Assembly: GCA_004292745.1 (NCBI GenBank)
Contig: RDXH01000096.1
Span: 1 to 51,735, forward strand
Direction of reading: 5' to 3'
DNA length: 51,735 nt
Source: Oscillatoriales cyanobacterium
Lineage (GTDB): Bacteria; Cyanobacteriota; Cyanobacteriia; Cyanobacteriales; Microcoleaceae
Position 1 is the stretch's first letter. The number at the start of each line of letters is the position of its first letter. The notes beneath the pieces were generated by a model. That model searched no databases. It saw nothing but the letters and a program-made list of their open reading frames with translations, and was not told the DNA's origin. Positions 27,008 through 35,589 of the stretch are shown here, piece by piece. The translations under genes and the position numbers were made by a program.

Positions 27008-28924
27008 ATGTTTTCTAAAGATATAGAACAAGGAAATCCAAGCAATAACGTTGCCATTTTATCAAACACAGTAGCTAAGAATAGTGGATTGAGTTCCAAA
27101 TATCTAGTGTCAACAGGTCTAGGAAATACTTCAGTACCTAGCCAAATGTCAGAAGCGTATAGTTTTAATTTGTGCGAGTTGCAGCAGATGGAAAAAGCAA
27201 TGGAACAATTAAAGCAAGATTTAAAAGCTAGTGAATCTAGGTTTAGGAATGCGATTGAAAAAAATGCAGATGGCATGGCAATTGTCAATAAACGAGGACT
27301 TGTTGCCTTTGTCAACTCATCAGCAGAAGCACTGTTTAACTGCAAGGCGGAGGAACTTTTAGGGAAAGAGTTTTTTGGTGTTTTGGTAGTAGAAGGTTCT
27401 GCCTGCGATATTGAGATGGAGGCAGATATTATTCCCCAAGTTGGAAATACAGATCGCACAGGAATGCGTGTCGTGCAGACAGAAGTGAAAGCTATTCGCA
27501 AGGACAAAGAAAATGCTGTGGTAGAAATGCGGGTGGTGGAAACGGAATGGGAAGGGGAAATGGCTTATTTGGCTACGTTGCGGGATATTACCGATCGCAA
27601 ACGCACACAAGAAATTCTCTGGTTGTACGATCGGGCTATGGCGGCCACTAGCACCGGCATTGTGATTTCTGACGCCACTAAACCCGAACATCCGATAGTA
27701 TATTGCAATCCCGCATTTGAAACCATCACAGGCTATCAACGACAGGAAATTCTGGGCAAAAACTGCCGTTTTTTGCAGGGAATTGATACCGATCCAGCAG
27801 CCTTAGTAATAATTCGCCAAGCCTTACAAAGCGAAAGTGAATGTCAAGTAATTTTAAAAAATTATCGCAAAGATGGAACAGCTTTCTGGAATGCTTTGTC
27901 CATATCTCCAGTACGCGATCGCACCGGAAAACTAACTCATTTTATCGGTGTCCAGAGAGATATCACCGATCGCAAAAAAGCTGAGGAAGATTTGCAGATT
28001 TCCGAAGCACAAAGTAGAGAACAAGCTACTAAATTAGCCGCAGCACTTCAGGAAGTCAAAGAAACTCATAGCCAATTAGTGCAGAGTGACAAAATGTCTA
28101 GTTTGGGATTGCTCATTGCGGGTGTCGCCCACGAAATAAATAACCCCATCAGCTTCATTTCATGCAATCTCGGTCATCTGAATAACTATACTCAAGACTT
28201 GCTACACATTCTCGAACTTTACCAGCTGCAATATCCCGAACCCGCAGCAGAAATTCAAGCAGAAGCAGAGGCGATTGAACTAGATTTTATAGCTAAAGAC
28301 TTACCGCAAATACTATCTTCAATGAATGTGGGAGTTGAGCGCATTTCCCAAATTGTCCAATCCCTGCGAAACTTCTCGCGAAACGACAATTCAGAAATGA
28401 AACCGATTAATCTTCATGAAGGAATTGACAGCACGCTGTTAATTCTCAATCACCGCTTGAAAGGAAAAGGAGAAATACCACCGATTCAAATCATCAAAGA
28501 ATACGGAGATTTACCCACTGTCGAATGTTTTTCGGGGCCAATCAACCAAGTATTTATGAATATTCTCAGTAATGCGATCGATGCTTTAGATGATTGGAAT
28601 CAACAGCGAGGATTAGCAGAAAGCCGAGGCAATCCCAGCCAGATTAAGATTAGCACAAAATTGAGGGATACGGTTGGCGATCGCTTCCCTGCACCCAATT
28701 TTGCAGAAATCACCATTACCGACAGCGGCCCCGGAATGAGCGAAGAAGTCAAACAGCACATATTTGATAGCTTTTTTACTACAAAACCCATTGGGAAAGG
28801 CACCGGCATGGGATTGTCAATTAGCCATCAAATAGTAGTAGAAAAACACAATGGAGAATTAGATTGTATTTCCGAATTAGGGAAAGGAACAACCTTTATC
28901 ATCAGCATTCCGATTAAACAATAA
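27008..28924 (+). CDS. LOV-domain histidine kinase (PAS-LOV-HisKA-HATPase)
   Basis: 638 residues, soluble. A coiled-coil start (about 55-78) leads to a PAS domain (about 78-198). The second sensor (about 205-325) is a LOV domain: IVYCNPAFETITGY, then GKNCRFLQG with photo-active Cys253, NYRKDGTAFWN (flavin-contacting Asn residues) and HFIGVQRDITD with the signalling Gln315. The kinase has His375 in GVAHEINNPISFI, NILSNAIDALDDW, ITDSGPGMS and GKGTGMGLSISHQIV, an HWE/NtrB-like class common in cyanobacteria. LOV domains bind FMN and form a Cys-flavin adduct in blue light, so this is probably a blue-light sensor kinase. No response regulator is adjacent. The ATG follows GAGAGGTATTAAAG. Confidence 0.92.
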   Translation: MFSKDIEQGNPSNNVAILSNTVAKNSGLSSKYLVSTGLGNTSVPSQMSEAYSFNLCELQQMEKAMEQLKQDLKASESRFRNAIEKNADGMAIVNKRGLVAFVNSSAEALFNCKAEELLGKEFFGVLVVEGSACDIEMEADIIPQVGNTDRTGMRVVQTEVKAIRKDKENAVVEMRVVETEWEGEMAYLATLRDITDRKRTQEILWLYDRAMAATSTGIVISDATKPEHPIVYCNPAFETITGYQRQEILGKNCRFLQGIDTDPAALVIIRQALQSESECQVILKNYRKDGTAFWNALSISPVRDRTGKLTHFIGVQRDITDRKKAEEDLQISEAQSREQATKLAAALQEVKETHSQLVQSDKMSSLGLLIAGVAHEINNPISFISCNLGHLNNYTQDLLHILELYQLQYPEPAAEIQAEAEAIELDFIAKDLPQILSSMNVGVERISQIVQSLRNFSRNDNSEMKPINLHEGIDSTLLILNHRLKGKGEIPPIQIIKEYGDLPTVECFSGPINQVFMNILSNAIDALDDWNQQRGLAESRGNPSQIKISTKLRDTVGDRFPAPNFAEITITDSGPGMSEEVKQHIFDSFFTTKPIGKGTGMGLSISHQIVVEKHNGELDCISELGKGTTFIISIPIKQ

Positions 28925-28964
28925 ATCAAGCAAGACCAAAAACAATTACGATAATCAAAGCGGT

Positions 28965-29155
28965 TTTTACTCAGGAGTTTAGTCCTGAGTAATTCAACAC
29001 CGAGAGAGAGGACGAAAGTCCTCACTACCAATAGCAGCGATCGCAACTTATATTAATTCCGGTTGTATCGGAATTATCAAACCACAGAGGACACAGAGGA
29101 CACAGAGAAAGAGAAGAGAGAGAAATAATCATTCCGATGTCAACGGATTTGATAT
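28965..29155. repeat. Repeat-filled gap between the LOV kinase and glcD
   Basis: It contains a palindrome ACTCAGGAGTTTAGTCCTGAGT (28970-28991), a second GAGGACGAAAGTCCTC (29007-29022), an AATTCCGGTTGTATCGGAATT palindrome (about 29055-29075), the CACAGAGGACACAGAGGACA repeat (29083-29106) and a half copy ATTCCGATGTCAACGG (29131-29146). No gene is seen here. Confidence 0.6.
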
Positions 29156-30639
29156 TAAAACACCTCAACACCATCCAAATTCTTCACAGTTTCCACCTTG
29201 GCCCTCGCCGCCTCTCCGCAACTTTTAGGAGTGGGAAACATCTTTCCCGGATTCGCCAAACCCTTCGGATTAAACACCTCGCGTACCCACTGCATTGTCT
29301 CCAAATCTACCTCCGAAAACATATCTGGCATAAAACATTTTTTATCAGCGCCAATACCGTGTTCTCCCGAAAGACTACCTCCGACTTTCACACAAAGTTT
29401 CAGAATTTCTCCTCCCAATTCCTCTACCTTTTCCAGCGCTCCTTCCACGGAATTATCGTACAGAATCAGCGGGTGTAAATTCCCATCTCCCGCATGAAAA
29501 ACATTCGCAATCCGATAGCCGTATTTTTCACTTAAACCCTCAATTTCCTTGAGAACAAATGCCATTTGTGTGCGGGGAATTACACCATCTTGTACATAAT
29601 AATCAGGGCTCAAATGACCTGCGGCGGCAAAGGCGGCTTTCCGTCCTTTCCAAATTTTCATCCGGGTTTCTGGGTCATGGGCAGTGGTGATTTTCCGCGC
29701 TTCATTCTGCTTGCAAATATCAGTAATTCGCTGTTTATTGGCGGCTACTTCTACCTCTAAACCATCGATTTCTACTAACAAAATTGCCGCAGCATCACGG
29801 GGGTAGCAGCCTGTAGCTACAACATCTTCTACAGCATTGATGCTGATGTTATCCATGATTTCCATGCCACCCGGAATAATGCCAGCGCTGATAATATCTG
29901 AAACCGATTCTCCCGCGGCTTCAATACTGGAAAAATCAGCCAGAAGAACGCAAATAGATTCCGGGGCTTTCAGAATTCTCAAAGTAACTTCTGTGGCTAT
30001 ACCCAAAGTGCCTTCGGAACCGACAAATACACCTGTTAAATCATAACCTGGCATCTCAGGAATTTCGCCGCCCACATCCACAATGGAACCATCGGGTAGT
30101 ACCAATTTTAATCCTAAAACGTGATTAGTTGTGACTCCGTATTTGAGGCAATGAACGCCACCGGAATTTTCGGCAACGTTGCCGCCAACGGAGCAAACAA
30201 TTTGACTAGAAGGGTCTGGTGCATAGTAGAAACCGGCACCGCTAACTGCTTGAGTTACCCAGTTATTAATTACTCCTGGTTGTACGACTACTTGCTGATT
30301 TTCTAAGTCTACTTTCAGGATTTTGCGCATCATGGCGGTGACAATTAATACGCAGTTTTCGACTGGTAAAGCGCCACCAGAAAGCCCCGTACCAGCACCT
30401 CTGGCTACCCAGGGAATTGAGTGGCGATCGCATATTTTGACCACCTGTGCCACTTCCTCTGTAGTTCGCGGCAATACGACCAAGGCCGGTCGCTGGCGGT
30501 AGCTAGCGAGTCCATCGCACTCATAAACCAGCAATTCTTCCCGGCGCTTGACAACGCCGTTTTTGCCCAGTACAGCCTCAAATTCTTGAATAACGGGTTT
30601 CCAGTTGCGTTCTGTTCGTTCTGTTTCTATGGCGATCAT
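29155..30639 (-). CDS. glcD: Glycolate oxidase/dehydrogenase subunit GlcD
   Basis: 494 residues. This FAD-dependent enzyme oxidises glycolate to glyoxylate in photorespiration. The FAD-binding (PCMH/VAO) half (about 45-225) shows VARGAGTGLSGGALPVENC, FYYAPDPSSQIVCSVGGNVAENSGG (read as two motifs) and VGSEGTLGIATEVTLRIL. The C-terminal cap (about 230-465) shows ANVFHAGDGNLHPLILYD and GGSLSGEHGIGADK. Cyanobacteria use GlcD-type dehydrogenases coupled to the electron-transport chain. A glcE or glcF partner is not in view. Confidence 0.93.
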   Translation of the reverse strand: MIAIETERTERNWKPVIQEFEAVLGKNGVVKRREELLVYECDGLASYRQRPALVVLPRTTEEVAQVVKICDRHSIPWVARGAGTGLSGGALPVENCVLIVTAMMRKILKVDLENQQVVVQPGVINNWVTQAVSGAGFYYAPDPSSQIVCSVGGNVAENSGGVHCLKYGVTTNHVLGLKLVLPDGSIVDVGGEIPEMPGYDLTGVFVGSEGTLGIATEVTLRILKAPESICVLLADFSSIEAAGESVSDIISAGIIPGGMEIMDNISINAVEDVVATGCYPRDAAAILLVEIDGLEVEVAANKQRITDICKQNEARKITTAHDPETRMKIWKGRKAAFAAAGHLSPDYYVQDGVIPRTQMAFVLKEIEGLSEKYGYRIANVFHAGDGNLHPLILYDNSVEGALEKVEELGGEILKLCVKVGGSLSGEHGIGADKKCFMPDMFSEVDLETMQWVREVFNPKGLANPGKMFPTPKSCGEAARAKVETVKNLDGVEVF

Positions 30640-30726
30640 TAGTGATTATAAAATTGGGTAGTTCTCAATCATATTGTGGCAAATTTTAGGAGTTTTGTGC
30701 AAATATAGCAGTTGCAGGTTTTGCTA

Positions 30727-30924
30727 TAGCAATCCTAAATCATTTGTAAATTTCTTACTCCCGGACCTTAATAAGGTTGGGGTGGGGTAAAAAACTTTAC
30801 GACTCCTGGAAGGATTGCTATATATAGCAATCCTAAATCATTTGTGAATTTCTTACTCCCGGACCTTGCTAAGGTCCGGGTTGGGGTGGGGTAAAAAACT
30901 TTACGACTCCTGGAAGGATTGCTA
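30727..30924. repeat. Two tandem MITE-like elements (94 and 100 bases)
   Basis: Unit 1 (30727-30820) and unit 2 (30825-30924) share almost the whole sequence. Each is bounded by the inverted ends TAGCAATCCT and AGGATTGCTA; the two are separated by TATA. Unit 2 carries an extra GGTCCGGG that completes an inner hairpin CCCGGACCTTGC/..GGTCCGGG, which unit 1 has partly lost. The units end just beyond the stop of the downstream membrane-protein gene. Confidence 0.85.
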
Positions 30925-30931
30925 TATATCA

Positions 30932-31360
30932 TCAAAGCCACTGGCCACCACGAAAACGCCAGTAGGGAAACAAAATCCGCATTAATGTTTGGGAAGCCAA
31001 ATAAATCGCTAGCCAGACAAAACTGTAGTGCAAACCAAAAGCCCCCAATTCCAAATCCTGCGGAGGTATGCCCGGTAAACCGACAATTTTGAGTAAAAAT
31101 AACACAAAAATTGCTTCCCAAATTCCCGCCAGCAATTGAAAAGCACCAGGCCAATCTCGGTCCCAACGGAAATGCTGAATGTAGATATATAAAATATCCC
31201 AACCCATGCCAAAAATGCCTACATAGGCTAAAATCCAGAAAAATATTGCTCCTGATTGGGAGCAAATTAAACCCATGAAAAAAGGCAATGTTGCTAAAAC
31301 GCCTACAGTTGCAAATAATAAAATTCGAGTTTGCCAGCGACCAAATAAGGTAGGAGTCAT
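30932..31360 (-). CDS. Small multi-pass membrane protein of unknown function
   Basis: With the ATG at 31360 the product is 142 residues (MTPTLFGRWQTR...). Hydrophobic segments are about 13-31 (ILLFATVGVLATLPFFMGLI), 35-55 (AIFFWILAYVGIFGMGWDIL), 70-90 (LLAGIWEAIFVLFLLKIVG) and 108-128 (YSFVWLAIYLASQTLMRILF), so four membrane spans are likely. The frame is open to an earlier ATG at 31417 that overlaps the FHA-flavoprotein gene; the shorter start avoids the overlap. The gene follows the FHA-flavoprotein gene by 20 bases and is probably co-transcribed. No named family is recognised. Confidence 0.75.
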   Translation of the reverse strand: MTPTLFGRWQTRILLFATVGVLATLPFFMGLICSQSGAIFFWILAYVGIFGMGWDILYIYIQHFRWDRDWPGAFQLLAGIWEAIFVLFLLKIVGLPGIPPQDLELGAFGLHYSFVWLAIYLASQTLMRILFPYWRFRGGQWL

Positions 31361-31380
31361 CTGATTTTTGATGGGGAATT

Positions 31381-33384
31381 TTAGCCTGGAGATTGATTGA
31401 AAATCCACTTTAACCATTGTACTAACGATCGCACAAAGCTCAATTTCCGAACACCAGGAGCCTTGGCTTTGGCCAGACTTTCCACAGATCGCAAACCAGC
31501 ATACTGCAAACCCAAAAAACTGTCCACCGGCGCATAATGACCCCCCAAAGTAATCGCACCCGCTGCGTAAATCCGCCCATCCCCCTTACTCCCAGAAGCA
31601 TTTCGCATGGAGAACACCTCAAAATCCTTTTGCACGCTCAAACGTCCCAATCCATTCAGTGGCAGATTGTATTGCACCACCAAATCCTCCAGCAAAGGAC
31701 TGGTTTTCACCTTCGCATCCAAACCCGTAGCATCAATAATAAAATCAGCCTCTAACTGAATTTGTCCCTTGAGTTCTTTTTCCCGAATGTAAGTCACCGT
31801 GCGGTTTCGACTGTCGCGCTCAACTCGCTCCACTTCCCCAAAGGTAATCTGATACCATCCTTGACTCAAACCCTCTTGCACTATACGTCGCCAGTCGCTG
31901 CGGCTAGCAGTAGTAGTGCCGCCCCAATCTGTCAGCAACTGGGGCATCAATTCCGCTGGGGCCTTTTCCAACACCACCCGTAGTTCCCCGCCCCAGCAAG
32001 CTTTCGGCCAATTGAAAGGTTGAAATTCATAGTGATTTTCGACGCTTCTTTGTGCGAGATTAAAGGTATTGCCAAGAGGTTTGGGCGATCGCATCAAATG
32101 CAATACTTGAATATTCTGGTTGCGTTGTCTGGCTTCGTAGAGTCGCTGCACCACCCGCGAAGCCACAATTCCCCGCCCGCGCAACAACACACTTCCACCA
32201 CGGGATTCCAACTGTTTGTAAACATCGTCGTGGTTTTCGTAAGCATTCACCACGGACTTAAAATCCTGGGTGGTTTCGCGATAAGCTTGCAAGTCGGGCA
32301 AAAATTGAATGGCTGGATAGCCCGTGGCTAAATGCACGTATTTGGCGATCAAAAAAGCGTGTTCCCGTTGCTGGGCATTGGATTTAGAATAAGCGATCGC
32401 GTACCTACCGTCATCTGTTTTGCGAATTCCCCGCACCCTAGCATAGCGAAACATCTGATTCCAGCCAATGCGATCGACCTCCCTGTCAATAGAATCAAAC
32501 ACATTCCCCGCGCGAGGCGTATAAGTTTCAGCAAAAGTCGGTTCCGCAAACACCTGCCACATCAACTTCAGGGACACCCCCAAGTGACCCTTGAGCAATT
32601 CCTGCCCAGCTTCCCGCAGCGCATAGGGAGGCCAACCCCAAATATTGTCTGGACAAGAGTCAGAATTCGATCTAAGCCGTTCGTGGAGCGGAATTTGAGA
32701 ATTCAGACATAACCGACGGTAGCGGGCGTAAGGCTGATTTTCCATGCCCAAAACCGCAATTCGATCGCTCTTCACCCCACAAATTCTGAGCAAATCCACC
32801 CAAATAAAGCTGCCCAAACCGCCTCCAATGGCTGCCCAATCCATTTCTTCCACTGGCATTCCCATCGATTGGATCGATCGCATTGTCACCTCAGAGGCGT
32901 GCAAAAATGCGATGGGCGGAAACTCCCCTCTACTGACGTTGGCCGAAGGTGCCGACACCCCTGGCTGTTCGATGGCGGAGTCGGGGCCATTTGTCTGGGG
33001 GTTAAAGAAAATATGAGAATTGACAGAGGGTGTTTCTATGGAATTAACCGCAAAAGAAATACCGATCGCGTAGGGTCCTATTTGTAGCATATCGCCATTG
33101 GCGAGCACGCACCGAGTTTGGCGCACCCCATTGACAAAAGTACCGTTGCGACTGCCAGTGTCAGTTACGACGATACTATTGGCTTCGGAGGCAATCACGG
33201 CGTGGAAGCGAGAAACTTGACTGCTTTTGAGCTCAATTCGAGAAACTCGATCGCCATTAATGGTAGCAGGCATAGCTTCAAAAACTCGTCCTAAAGCGAT
33301 GGGTAAGTCAAATATGGGGGAGCGCCGATCCCCGGTAACAGTATCTACCCAAGTCAGTCGCAGGCGCCAAGGTTGAGAATTCAT
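31381..33384 (-). CDS. FHA domain fused to an FAD/NAD(P)-binding oxidoreductase-like protein
   Basis: 667 residues. Residues about 25-112 are an FHA phosphothreonine-binding domain (IALGRV, SSQVSRFHAVI, DTGSRNGTFVNGVR, LANGDMLQIG). After a linker rich in Ser/Pro/Asn, residues about 165-640 resemble the FAD-NAD(P) monooxygenase class: MDWAAIGGGLGSFIWVDLLR (187-192 GGGLGS dinucleotide loop), GSVLLRGRGIVASRVVQRLYEA (second nucleotide-binding segment), FIIDATGLDAKV, and YAAGAITLGGHYAPVDSFLGLQYAG (late FAD motif). The basic C-terminus ends about 25 residues later. It suggests a redox enzyme whose location or activity depends on phosphorylated partners. The small membrane protein downstream and the second FHA protein beyond the TnpB insertion may belong to the same system. 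Confidence 0.85.
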   Translation of the reverse strand: MNSQPWRLRLTWVDTVTGDRRSPIFDLPIALGRVFEAMPATINGDRVSRIELKSSQVSRFHAVIASEANSIVVTDTGSRNGTFVNGVRQTRCVLANGDMLQIGPYAIGISFAVNSIETPSVNSHIFFNPQTNGPDSAIEQPGVSAPSANVSRGEFPPIAFLHASEVTMRSIQSMGMPVEEMDWAAIGGGLGSFIWVDLLRICGVKSDRIAVLGMENQPYARYRRLCLNSQIPLHERLRSNSDSCPDNIWGWPPYALREAGQELLKGHLGVSLKLMWQVFAEPTFAETYTPRAGNVFDSIDREVDRIGWNQMFRYARVRGIRKTDDGRYAIAYSKSNAQQREHAFLIAKYVHLATGYPAIQFLPDLQAYRETTQDFKSVVNAYENHDDVYKQLESRGGSVLLRGRGIVASRVVQRLYEARQRNQNIQVLHLMRSPKPLGNTFNLAQRSVENHYEFQPFNWPKACWGGELRVVLEKAPAELMPQLLTDWGGTTTASRSDWRRIVQEGLSQGWYQITFGEVERVERDSRNRTVTYIREKELKGQIQLEADFIIDATGLDAKVKTSPLLEDLVVQYNLPLNGLGRLSVQKDFEVFSMRNASGSKGDGRIYAAGAITLGGHYAPVDSFLGLQYAGLRSVESLAKAKAPGVRKLSFVRSLVQWLKWIFNQSPG

Positions 33385-33597
33385 GACTATTTTTAACTAG
33401 ACAGACGGGAATTCCCCCGCTATAGGTGTACTCACTGTCTTCGGTGGGACGGGTGGCTCGTCAGAAGACGATTGCGCCGCTCACCAGATGTGATGCGCAG
33501 CCAGCAGTAGATGAGCGGTGCATGAGGAAGCGAACAAATTATTTGCATTTTTCTACGATCCTTTATACAATCTTACCTCAGAAGCCGATCGCCGATA

Positions 33598-34809
33598 ATG
33601 TATCAAGCCTATAAGTTCCGAATCTATCCGACAACCGAGCAGCAGACGTATTTTGCGGGTGCTTTCGGTTGTTGTCGTTGGTTCTGGAATTATAGTTTGA
33701 ATCTGTGTCAGCAAACCTATAAAGATACGGGCAAAGGGTTAAGCAGAAGTGTAATTCAAGGATTACTCCCAAATCTCAAAAAAGAGTACCCTTGGTTGAC
33801 AAATGCTTATTCTCAATCACTCCAAGTAGTCGCACTAAACCTGTCTAATGCTTACAAGAACTTCTTCGACAAACGCGGTGGTTTTCCTCGCTTCAAGTCG
33901 AAGCATGGTAGACAGTCTATTAGTTATCCTCAGAATGTCAAAGTAGGTACAAGTTCTATCAAATTACCTATCATTGGCGAGGTGCATTGCATAATCCACA
34001 GAACATTAGATGGCACTGTCAAAACCGTTACTATTTCCCAAAATACTGATGGTAAATACTATGCCTCGATCTTGGTTGAGGATGGACTAAAAACACCGGA
34101 AAGTGATACTAATGGCAAGGCTATTGGTTTAGATGTTGGTCTGATAGACTTTGTTGTAACCAGTGATGGTAGTAAGTATGCGAATCCTAAGCACCTCAAG
34201 AAGCATAGCCGCAATCTCAAGCGTAAGCAACAAAAACTAAGTCGTAAACAAAAAGGGAGTAAGACAAGATATAAGGCTAAACGATTATTAGCCAGAGTTC
34301 ATTCAAAAATCCAAAGAGTCCGGGTCGATTTTCTACACAAACTATCCCGCAAGATAGTGGACGAAAACCAAGTCATTGCCGTAGAAAATCTGAATGTCAA
34401 AGGCATGGTACGTAATCCTTGTCTAGCTAAAGCGATTAGTGATGCTGGATGGGGGATGTTTGGGACAATGCTCAAGTATAAAGCTGAGAAATTAGGAAAA
34501 ATCTACATTGAGATAGACCGCTTTTTCCCTAGCTCCAAGACTTGTAATAATTGTCTCTACAAAGTATCGGAAATGCCCTTGAACCTGCGTCATTGGGATT
34601 GCCCTGAGTGTCATAGTCGCAATGATAGAGATATCAATGCGGCCAGGAATATCAGGGATGAAGCCTTGCGGATTCTTGCATTAGGAACTAGTGCTGCTGC
34701 CAATGGACGGAATGTAAGTCAACCTGGTAAGACTTCGGTCTTGCTAGATGCTATTCCGGTTGAAGTTGGAAGCCCCCGTCATAGCGTACTCGCGCGGGCT
34801 GGTGGGTAG
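33598..34809 (+). CDS. tnpB: TnpB RNA-guided endonuclease (IS605 family, Cas12 ancestor type)
   Basis: 403 residues, complete. The N-terminal OrfB helix-turn-helix (MYQAYKFRIYPTTEQQTYFA, FGCCRWFWNYSLN) is followed by the RuvC-like core with Asp179 in GLDVGLIDF, Glu263 in AVENLNVKGM and Asp345 in RNDRDINAARNI. The zinc finger has CNNC (316-319) and CPEC (335-338) with PSSKTC before it. TnpB nucleases use an RNA from the right end of the element to cut DNA beside a short motif and help the element persist. All catalytic residues are intact, so activity is plausible. Confidence 0.95.
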   Translation: MYQAYKFRIYPTTEQQTYFAGAFGCCRWFWNYSLNLCQQTYKDTGKGLSRSVIQGLLPNLKKEYPWLTNAYSQSLQVVALNLSNAYKNFFDKRGGFPRFKSKHGRQSISYPQNVKVGTSSIKLPIIGEVHCIIHRTLDGTVKTVTISQNTDGKYYASILVEDGLKTPESDTNGKAIGLDVGLIDFVVTSDGSKYANPKHLKKHSRNLKRKQQKLSRKQKGSKTRYKAKRLLARVHSKIQRVRVDFLHKLSRKIVDENQVIAVENLNVKGMVRNPCLAKAISDAGWGMFGTMLKYKAEKLGKIYIEIDRFFPSSKTCNNCLYKVSEMPLNLRHWDCPECHSRNDRDINAARNIRDEALRILALGTSAAANGRNVSQPGKTSVLLDAIPVEVGSPRHSVLARAGG

Positions 34810-34814
34810 TTCAC
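34680..34814 (+). ncRNA. Candidate omega/reRNA from the tnpB 3' end
   Basis: By position, guide RNAs of TnpB systems cover the last part of tnpB and the right end of the element. Here this includes the hairpin-forming GCCCCCGTCATAGCG..CGCGCGGGCTG segment and ends at GTAGTTCAC; the guide would be read from the flanking DNA after 34814. This is inference from element structure; no transcript evidence is available. Confidence 0.45.
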
Positions 34815-34889
34815 AACATCCGCGATCGTAGCATCTGCAATTGTTTAAACTTAAGTCTAGGCCCTAATCTCCCCTGACTTCAACTGCGA

Positions 34890-35420
34890 TTAAGGCGAAA
34901 GAAACACACTAGCAGCCGCAGCCAAAGAAGTACCACACCAGGGACACCCAGCACTCAATTGAGCATAGGGCGAAGTGCGAGCACACTTAGGACAAAGCAA
35001 ACCATAGGTTGAAGGCACCGTGGGCTGGGCAGAAACTTGAGTCTGTTTCTCCCATAGCAACACCGTCGGCACAATCCCAACCTCCGTTGCAGATACCGAA
35101 ACCACCTCCAGTTCTACTTCACCTAAACGGATGCGACTACCAGACCTCAATTTTGCCTCCCCTTGGGGGAGAATTTTCCCATCTACCAGTGACGGATTGC
35201 TTGGGCGCAAATTTCGCAATTCAAACTCCTGGGATGCGGGATTAAAAAATATTTCGATGTGAAGTCCCGATACCGTTGGATGGGACAATATTATATCGCA
35301 TTTACCGGGGTCGCGCCCGATCCTCACCGTTCCCAGATTTTTGCTCGGCTGTCCGTTTTCAATGGTCTGACGTTTACGCACCCCAGCCTCAGTCCATTCT
35401 AAAGTAAGCTGGTTTGTCAT
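34890..35420 (-). CDS. FHA domain protein with C-terminal zinc ribbon
   Basis: 176 residues. The FHA domain (about 25-110) has VRIGRDPGKCDIILSHPTVSGLHIEI (read as RIGRDP and SHPTVSGLH), the NPSLVDGKIL loop and GSRIRLGEVEL. The C-terminus carries two CxxC pairs (CPKC about 142 and CPWC about 159), a zinc ribbon. The SRxH motif of typical FHA domains reads SGLH here, so phosphothreonine binding may be weaker. It lies upstream of, and on the same strand as, the larger FHA-flavoprotein gene; the TnpB element now separates them. Confidence 0.85.
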   Translation of the reverse strand: MTNQLTLEWTEAGVRKRQTIENGQPSKNLGTVRIGRDPGKCDIILSHPTVSGLHIEIFFNPASQEFELRNLRPSNPSLVDGKILPQGEAKLRSGSRIRLGEVELEVVSVSATEVGIVPTVLLWEKQTQVSAQPTVPSTYGLLCPKCARTSPYAQLSAGCPWCGTSLAAAASVFLSP

Positions 35421-35486
35421 GATTTTGTTGCTTCCTCAGATATAGAAAAATTTTACCGAAAAAACTGGGTCTAAAGCCCCGTCCTT

Positions 35487-35543
35487 CTAGGACGGCTTTT
35501 CCTCTTTAAGTTTATCAATCCAGTCCTCTACAAGTTGGGTCAT
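35487..35543 (-). pseudogene. Remnant of a small ribbon-helix-helix antitoxin-like gene
   Basis: The minus strand reads MTQLVEDWIDKLKEEKPS and stops at 35487. Upstream the frame is open but without a start (EKLRRIAKQKEKT), and a neighbouring frame reads LRESAREVAE, which suggests an interrupted RHH-type protein of the KTMTQLVEDWI kind. It is adjacent to and divergent from the decayed TnpB, whose N-terminus is missing at this junction. Confidence 0.4.
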
Positions 35544-35589
35544 TGTTTTTTCTTTCTGTTTGGCAATTCTCCGCAACTTCTCTAGCCGA

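Larger units (their letters stand above)
33415..34814 (+). mobile_element. IS605/IS1341-type element carrying tnpB only
   Basis: The left side has a stem GCCGCTCA..TGAGCGGT (about 33476-33521). The right end has the characteristic pattern AAGCCCCCG..CGCGGGCT followed by GTAGTTCAC (about 34770-34814), overlapping the end of tnpB. No tnpA is present, so this is a solo TnpB element. It sits between the two FHA genes, immediately upstream of the FHA-flavoprotein start. The exact left boundary is not certain. Confidence 0.75.
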
